Positions 33,261-38,111 of a stretch of 38,111 nucleotides of DNA are shown here, in pieces. Location: contig NZ_CADCSU010000092.1 of the NCBI RefSeq assembly GCF_902804475.1, positions 1 through 38,111 on the forward strand, in the 5' to 3' direction. Source of the DNA: Flavobacterium bizetiae. GTDB taxonomy: Bacteria > Bacteroidota > Bacteroidia > Flavobacteriales > Flavobacteriaceae. The notes beneath the pieces were generated by a model, which was given only the letters and a program-made list of their open reading frames with translations, was not told where the DNA came from and ran no database searches. Within the stretch, counting starts at the first letter, position 1. The number at the start of each line of letters is the position of its first letter. The position numbers and the translations under genes are program-made.

Positions 33261-35279
33261 TTACATATTCGTAATAATAAATTCGCTTCGTCTGTTTTGC
33301 TGGTGTTGCTGTTCTGTACACTTAACACCATCTGCACATTTATTAACTAATTGTGTTTCTCCAAATCCTTTTGCTGATAATCTATCACCATCAATTCCTT
33401 TACTTACTAGCCAGTTTTTAGTTGATTGTGCTCGTTTTTCTGAAAGAATCATATTACTAGAATCTGATTGTCGACTATCTGTATGCGAACGAATATCGAG
33501 CGTTAATGTCGGATATTGTTTTAATACATCGACAATTTTCTGCAATTGTGGCTCTGATGTTTTTCTGATTGTAGCTTTGCCTAAATCGAAAAAGTTCATA
33601 GGAATATTAAGTGTTTTTGCCAAATCTGTCCCAACCGCAATAGGTTTCATTTTTACAGATTTAACAGATACTGTTTTAATCATTATAGTTTTAGCAGCTA
33701 TTAACGGAACCACTTTCTTCTCTATTGAAATTGGTAAAATTGTTTTTCCATTTTCTTTTTTAATAGACAATGGAACTTCTTTTATTTCATAATCTGTTTT
33801 TGATGTCTTTATGAAATATTTTTTTCCACATTTTACCTTCGAAAAAACATAGTTTCCGTTTTCATCTGTAACAACTTGCTGGGCATTTTGTCTGGCTTCA
33901 TCAAAGATAATTAAAGTTACATTTGAAAGAATTTGATTTGTTTCTGAATCTGTCACAGTTCCTGATAACTCTTGTTCGCAAACTAGTCTTTTGGTTTCAG
34001 TAAATCGATAAACATCATCTAAACCATAACCACTACTTCTGTTTGAAGAGAAAAATCCATTTCTTTTTTTACTAATCACAAAAGCAAAATCGTCTTGTTT
34101 ACTATTTACAGGTTCACCTACGTTTTGAACTTCATCAAAAGTTTCGTCTTCCTGAATTTTTGAAACAAAAACATCAAGTCCACCTAAACCCGGACGTCCA
34201 TCTGAAGCAAAATAAAGTTCATTTTCTTCTGAAATAAAAGGAAATGTCTCTCTTCCTTCTGTATTGATCGAAGGACCTAAATTTATAGGGGTTCCGTAAG
34301 CTCCATTTCCATTAATACTTACCTTATACAAATCAGATTGCCCTAATGTTCCCGGCATGTCTGAAGCAAAATATAAAGTTTTTTCATCAACACTTAATGC
34401 AGGATGTGCAGTACTATATTGATCACTATTAAAAGGAAGTTCTTTTATGTTTTTCCACTTACCATCTATTAATTCTGAGCTGTATAGTTTTAGTAATGTT
34501 ACCTGTTTTTCGTTGACTCCTCTTTTTCCGTCTATAAAATTATTTCTGGTAAAATACATGGTTCTGCCATCTTTTGTAAAAATGGGAGTCGACTCATTAT
34601 ATTTTCCATTTTCTTTTCTCCTAAATTTTTTTGGTTCACTTACATTTCCGTCCGGCATTAATTCTACCATATATAATTTAGAGAACGATTTATTTGTCCA
34701 TTTAAAATTATTTTTAGCAACTCCTCCTGTATCACGAGCCGAAGTAAAAATGAGTTTATTATCATAAACCGCACTTCCATAATCAGAATAAGAAGAATTC
34801 ATTCCGGCATCGGCAATGTCAAATCTCCCCGAATTAAATTTTATATCCTCTAAATAATTTTTATTATTTCTTATTAAATCGGCTCTTCTTTCCGAAGCTG
34901 ATTTTTCATTAAATATTGCTAAAATTTCATCTGCTTTATGATAATTTCCAACAGACTTAAAACATTGAGCATATTTATATAAATATTCTGAATCCTGAAC
35001 TTTGTTTATTCTAAATAATTGATCATACCACTTTAAGGCGTCTCTTAATTCACCAATAAAATAATACGAATTACCTAATCTTCTTAATATCTTTTCATCT
35101 GTCACGCCATCATATATAAGCTCTTGATAAACTTTTATAGCATCGGCATAAGCATACTCTTCGTAGCTTTTATCTGCAGAGTACTTTTTATCTTCGGAAG
35201 TTACTATAGGTGTTTGCGCATTTATTTTGAAAAAAAAACATACAAATAAAATGGTCAGGCTTAAACTTTTAATTCTCAT
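33261..35279 (-). CDS. OmpA-family protein with TPR, PD40 propeller and carboxypeptidase-like domains
   Basis: The 672-aa envelope protein starts with a signal peptide (ending INAQ, about residue 22). Then come TPR-like helices (about 30-130, 'LRRLGNSYYFIGELRDALKWY'), a PD40/WD40-like propeller (about 165-425, repeats such as 'TLYFASDMPGTLGQSDLYKV' and 'ELYFASDGRPGLGGLDVFVS'), a CarboxypepD_reg-like beta-sandwich (about 435-500) and an OmpA C-terminal peptidoglycan-binding domain (about 555-672, 'LDIRSHTDSRQSD', 'NRRSEFIITNM'). The layout is that of proteins paired with PorP/SprF and large adhesins. It is last in the operon. It probably anchors the complex to peptidoglycan. Confidence 0.92.
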   Translation of the reverse strand: MRIKSLSLTILFVCFFFKINAQTPIVTSEDKKYSADKSYEEYAYADAIKVYQELIYDGVTDEKILRRLGNSYYFIGELRDALKWYDQLFRINKVQDSEYLYKYAQCFKSVGNYHKADEILAIFNEKSASERRADLIRNNKNYLEDIKFNSGRFDIADAGMNSSYSDYGSAVYDNKLIFTSARDTGGVAKNNFKWTNKSFSKLYMVELMPDGNVSEPKKFRRKENGKYNESTPIFTKDGRTMYFTRNNFIDGKRGVNEKQVTLLKLYSSELIDGKWKNIKELPFNSDQYSTAHPALSVDEKTLYFASDMPGTLGQSDLYKVSINGNGAYGTPINLGPSINTEGRETFPFISEENELYFASDGRPGLGGLDVFVSKIQEDETFDEVQNVGEPVNSKQDDFAFVISKKRNGFFSSNRSSGYGLDDVYRFTETKRLVCEQELSGTVTDSETNQILSNVTLIIFDEARQNAQQVVTDENGNYVFSKVKCGKKYFIKTSKTDYEIKEVPLSIKKENGKTILPISIEKKVVPLIAAKTIMIKTVSVKSVKMKPIAVGTDLAKTLNIPMNFFDLGKATIRKTSEPQLQKIVDVLKQYPTLTLDIRSHTDSRQSDSSNMILSEKRAQSTKNWLVSKGIDGDRLSAKGFGETQLVNKCADGVKCTEQQHQQNRRSEFIITNM

Positions 35280-35291
35280 AGTAGGTATTAA

Positions 35292-36203
35292 TTAGAAAAA
35301 TCTTGGAGATGTCATTTTATTATAATTCTTTAAAAACTCAAAACGAAGGAAAACTTCATGTGATCCGGAATTGTACTTTCTTAGATTTGTGGTTTCATGA
35401 TCGTACCCGTATCCTATATACAAACCATCTGATACCTGAAATCCTGCCATTGCACTTACTGATGCGCTCCAACGATATGCAAGACCAATTACAAATTTAT
35501 CATTGAACATAAAGTTACCCGAAACATCTACTTGCAAAGGAGCTCCTTCTACCATTTTTGTTAATAGAGCAGGCTTGAATTTTATGTATTCTAAATGGTC
35601 TAAATTAAAGACATAACCTGCCATAAAATAGTAGTTTATTTTATCTTTAAAAATTGCGGTGTCATTATCATCAAATCTCTTGGTTTCGATAAAATTAGGC
35701 ACAGACAATCCTACATATGCTTTGTCTGAATGCCAATAAACTCCTGCTCCTATATTAGGTGTAATTTTATTATTTAAGTCCTGAAATTGCGGATCGCCCT
35801 GATTTTCGGGATTTAATTTATTCATATCTAAATTAAAAAGATTCGCTGTGGCTTTTATACCAAAGGAAAGCTTATAGGTTTCAGATGTTGGAATTGTGTA
35901 AGATAAATCTGCTGATAGCGTATTTTCGTTGGTTGGACCAATTTTATCGTTTACTAACGAAACTCCCAATCCTAAATTACTATTGTTTAATGGTGTATTT
36001 ACAGAAAAAGTACTTGTTTTAGGCGCGCCATCAAGACCAACCCATTGTGTACGATACAATCCAAAAACACTTAATACTCCACGAGAACCTGCATATGCGG
36101 GATTTATCGCAATGGTATTATACATATATTGTGTATACTGAGAATCTTGCTGTGCCGAACACACAACGGTGAAAAACATGAAAATTAAAATTATCTTTTT
36201 CAT
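35292..36203 (-). CDS. PorP/SprF family type IX secretion membrane protein
   Basis: The 303-aa outer-membrane protein starts with a signal peptide (ending VVCSAQ). It then has the family opening 'QDSQYTQYMYNTIAINPAYAGSRG', followed by 14-strand-like beta segments and the closing 'GSHEVFLRFEF'. SprF is needed for secretion or surface attachment of the adhesin SprB in F. johnsoniae, and PorP members sit next to type B CTD proteins. Here it lies between such an adhesin and an OmpA protein, with 12- and 53-bp gaps, so it likely serves that adhesin. Confidence 0.95.
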   Translation of the reverse strand: MKKIILIFMFFTVVCSAQQDSQYTQYMYNTIAINPAYAGSRGVLSVFGLYRTQWVGLDGAPKTSTFSVNTPLNNSNLGLGVSLVNDKIGPTNENTLSADLSYTIPTSETYKLSFGIKATANLFNLDMNKLNPENQGDPQFQDLNNKITPNIGAGVYWHSDKAYVGLSVPNFIETKRFDDNDTAIFKDKINYYFMAGYVFNLDHLEYIKFKPALLTKMVEGAPLQVDVSGNFMFNDKFVIGLAYRWSASVSAMAGFQVSDGLYIGYGYDHETTNLRKYNSGSHEVFLRFEFLKNYNKMTSPRFF

Positions 36204-36256
36204 TTGAAAAGGCTTTAAAAAGCGACCTGACTAATAATCAAGCCGCTTATGTTTTT

Positions 36257-38111
36257 TTACTTATTGATATATAAATAACCTGAAAGTTCATGCGGATTTG
36301 AGCCGCTGTCTTTGTATTTCAGAATATAGAAATAGGTTCCTACTGGCAATCCTTCAGATTGTTTTACAGTAGTACGTCCTTCAGAGAAACCTTTAAAAGC
36401 ACGATCTTCATTATTATAATTATTAATGTCGTACACTAAAACTCCCCAACGGTTATAAATTTCTACCGTATTATCAGGATAACATTCTAAACCTCGAATA
36501 TAAAATCTACTGTTTAGGTTGTCTCCGTTTGGAGAAAACGCATTAAAGACTTTTATCTCGCAGCCGTTTAATCCTAATACTGTTGGTTTATCACCCGTTT
36601 CGTTTTCATCATCTGATAAATCATCAACAACAACTCCTTTTGCGCTTCGTGCCTGAACACTTGCCTGATTGCTTACACTTCCTTTGTTGATATCACTTTG
36701 TGTAATTTTGTAAGTCGCCGTAAAATTATGTTCATCGGATTCGTTTACATTTAAACTAATTGCTTGTCCTGAAACTAAAACTCCAGGCAATGGATCTGCA
36801 ACTGTAACTCCTGTTAATGGAACGTTACCGGTATTGGTTACTTTAAATTTATAAGTAATCGTTTCTCCTGCATTAGCAAATCCGCTACCGTCTTCATCAT
36901 TAAACACAGCTGTTTTGATGATCGCAATAGAAGGAACTTCTACAAAAACACTTAAGGTTGCCGTTCCGCAATTCGTTTGATTTGCTTTTTCACATACCTG
37001 GTATGTTAGTGAATAACTTCCTCCAGGTGTATTTGGTTTCACATTTACAGTTCCGTCTGAATTGAATTCAAAATATGGATTTGGTGTATTTGAAAGCACA
37101 ATCTCTGCAGGATTAACTGGCAATCCTTTTACTAAATCATTATCTAAAACATTGATAAATTCAAGAGCACCATTTATTCCATCAACATTTACTACTCCAT
37201 CATTATTAATAACAAGTTGTATTAATGGCGTTATTGGCGGATTGTTTACTACAGAAATTTTCGCAACTGCCTGACTACAATTAATAGTTGGGTTTAAGGC
37301 TTCACATATTTGATACGTCAATTCATAATTACCAGTTGGTGTTCCTGGTTTTATTTCGATTGTACCATTTGCCAGCAAAATCAAATTAGGATTCGAAACA
37401 ATAGTAGTTAAAACAACATCAGCAGGATTAAGTTTTGATCCGTTTAAGATATCATTATCAAATATACTTGTTGTTGAATTTTGTCCTTTACTAGTATCTA
37501 CAGTTCCCGCATTATCATTATTTGCGTGTAAAACTCCTCCTGTTACAGGAACATAACTTTTTACTGTAACACAATTCGTTGTTGGGTTTAGATATTCGCA
37601 AATACTATATTCAATCTCATAATTCCCTATTGGAGTTCCTGGTTTTACCGTTACTGTTCCGTCAGGATTTAAAGTTAATCCCGTTGGTACATTTACAGAC
37701 GTCAGGATTACTCCTCCATTACTATTTTTGATAACAGCCGGATCTCCGTTTAATGTAACATTTTTAATTAATGATGTTGTCGTTCCTCCGATGCTTCCGT
37801 TAATAGGAAGTGTCGTTTCGCCTGATGCTATGATTGATGATTTTCCTACTACAACTGTTGCTTCTGCCGTATCGCAGTTTACAGGGTTAGCTCCTTTTTC
37901 ACAGATTTGGTACGTGATTGTATACGTGCCTGATACTGTGTTTGGATCTAAAGTCAATACTCCGCTCGCATCAATGGATAATGGTCCTGTTGTAATGGCC
38001 GTAACTGTTGTATTTAAAGCCGTTACGTCTACTCCGTTTAGTTTATCATTTGCTGTTACGTTACCCACTGTAGTGGCAACTGTTGTTCCAGGTGTAGCGG
38101 TATAGCTGTCG
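36257..38111 (-). CDS. Repeat adhesin with T9SS type B sorting domain, C-terminal part
   Basis: The frame is open to the window edge, so the N-terminus lies outside. 'MGNVTAND' is only a GTG codon inside the protein, as the preceding codons read in phase (TATPGTTVATT). Numbering from that GTG, four Ig-like repeats of about 75-95 aa follow (Cys pairs 56/65, 157/166, 255/264, 359/367; motifs such as 'KPGTPTGNYELTYQICE'). Next are a DUF11-like domain (about 380-480) and a gliding motility-associated C-terminal domain (about 500-603, 'VFNAFSPNGDNLNSRFYIRG', 'VEIYNRWGVLVY'). It is secreted by the T9SS and surface-exposed. Confidence 0.93.
   Translation of the reverse strand, partial: DSYTATPGTTVATTVGNVTANDKLNGVDVTALNTTVTAITTGPLSIDASGVLTLDPNTVSGTYTITYQICEKGANPVNCDTAEATVVVGKSSIIASGETTLPINGSIGGTTTSLIKNVTLNGDPAVIKNSNGGVILTSVNVPTGLTLNPDGTVTVKPGTPIGNYEIEYSICEYLNPTTNCVTVKSYVPVTGGVLHANNDNAGTVDTSKGQNSTTSIFDNDILNGSKLNPADVVLTTIVSNPNLILLANGTIEIKPGTPTGNYELTYQICEALNPTINCSQAVAKISVVNNPPITPLIQLVINNDGVVNVDGINGALEFINVLDNDLVKGLPVNPAEIVLSNTPNPYFEFNSDGTVNVKPNTPGGSYSLTYQVCEKANQTNCGTATLSVFVEVPSIAIIKTAVFNDEDGSGFANAGETITYKFKVTNTGNVPLTGVTVADPLPGVLVSGQAISLNVNESDEHNFTATYKITQSDINKGSVSNQASVQARSAKGVVVDDLSDDENETGDKPTVLGLNGCEIKVFNAFSPNGDNLNSRFYIRGLECYPDNTVEIYNRWGVLVYDINNYNNEDRAFKGFSEGRTTVKQSEGLPVGTYFYILKYKDSGSNPHELSGYLYINK

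Noticed and set aside
33137..33337. 66-codon minus-strand frame after the OmpA gene
   Set aside because: It overlaps the OmpA gene end in another frame and runs through the terminator and an inverted repeat; the composition is not protein-like.
38066..38068. GTG as the start of the adhesin gene
   Set aside because: The codons before it (TATPGTTVATT) stay in frame and are of the same composition up to the window edge, so the gene is truncated, not started, here.
37728..38105. 125-codon plus-strand frame in the adhesin
   Set aside because: Antisense to Thr/Val-rich repeat coding sequence; no promoter or family.

Overview
The window is an AT-rich chromosomal segment of a Bacteroidota bacterium, almost certainly a Flavobacterium close to F. 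johnsoniae. The grounds are the SprA/RemB gliding and type IX secretion (T9SS) genes, PorP/SprF and 'gliding motility-associated' C-terminal domains, TAnnTTTG-type promoters, and protein-level resemblance throughout. No rRNA, tRNA, CRISPR array or intact insertion sequence was seen. Most of the segment is conserved core genome. The one accessory-looking stretch is about 31.9-33.3 kb.

Layout. 0.1-2.5 kb (+): a NifU-type Fe-S scaffold, a helical repeat protein and an MscS channel. 2.5-3.1 kb (-): tsaB. 3.3-10.4 kb (-): a six-gene MacAB/TolC-type efflux operon (ATPase, two permeases, adaptor, TolC, second adaptor). 10.6-12.0 kb (+): a DUF4403 lipoprotein. 12.0-17.1 kb (-): respiratory oxidase assembly in two transcription units, cyoE-cox3-cox3-coxIV and then a SCO-like paralogue, SCO1, a DUF420 protein and a small CxxC membrane protein. 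17.3-20.2 kb (-): deoC-remB. 20.3-21.0 kb (-): gcvH-vanZ. 21.1-29.0 kb (-): ruvA-sprA. 29.0-31.3 kb (-): malic enzyme. 31.5-31.9 kb (-): a CBS-domain protein. 31.9-33.3 kb: decayed coding remnants, palindromes, and a small Xre regulator divergent from a small unknown gene, with a 20-bp palindromic operator candidate between them. 33.3-38.1 kb (-): an OmpA/TPR protein, a PorP/SprF protein and the C-terminal part of a large repeat adhesin that runs off the right edge.

How the genes work together. SprA forms the outer-membrane T9SS channel, RemB is a motility-associated outer-membrane protein, and the adhesin at the right end carries a T9SS type B sorting domain with its PorP/SprF and OmpA-like partners beside it. 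The window therefore holds translocon, motility and substrate/accessory components. The oxidase block makes heme O (CyoE), small oxidase subunits and copper delivery factors (SCO). Subunits I and II are not here.

Several long open frames begin at TTG codons that are really part of a promoter (deoC, ruvA) or of a terminator loop (mscS). I moved those starts to the next ATG. In contrast tsaB and the Xre regulator appear to use TTG genuinely. The most unusual signals are the Xre operator locus with a same-frame stop splitting its neighbour, a terminator-like hairpin between the mscS promoter and start codon, a mscS terminator buried inside tsaB, a cysteine-less SCO paralogue, and a 22-nt-arm inverted repeat at 3.2 kb.
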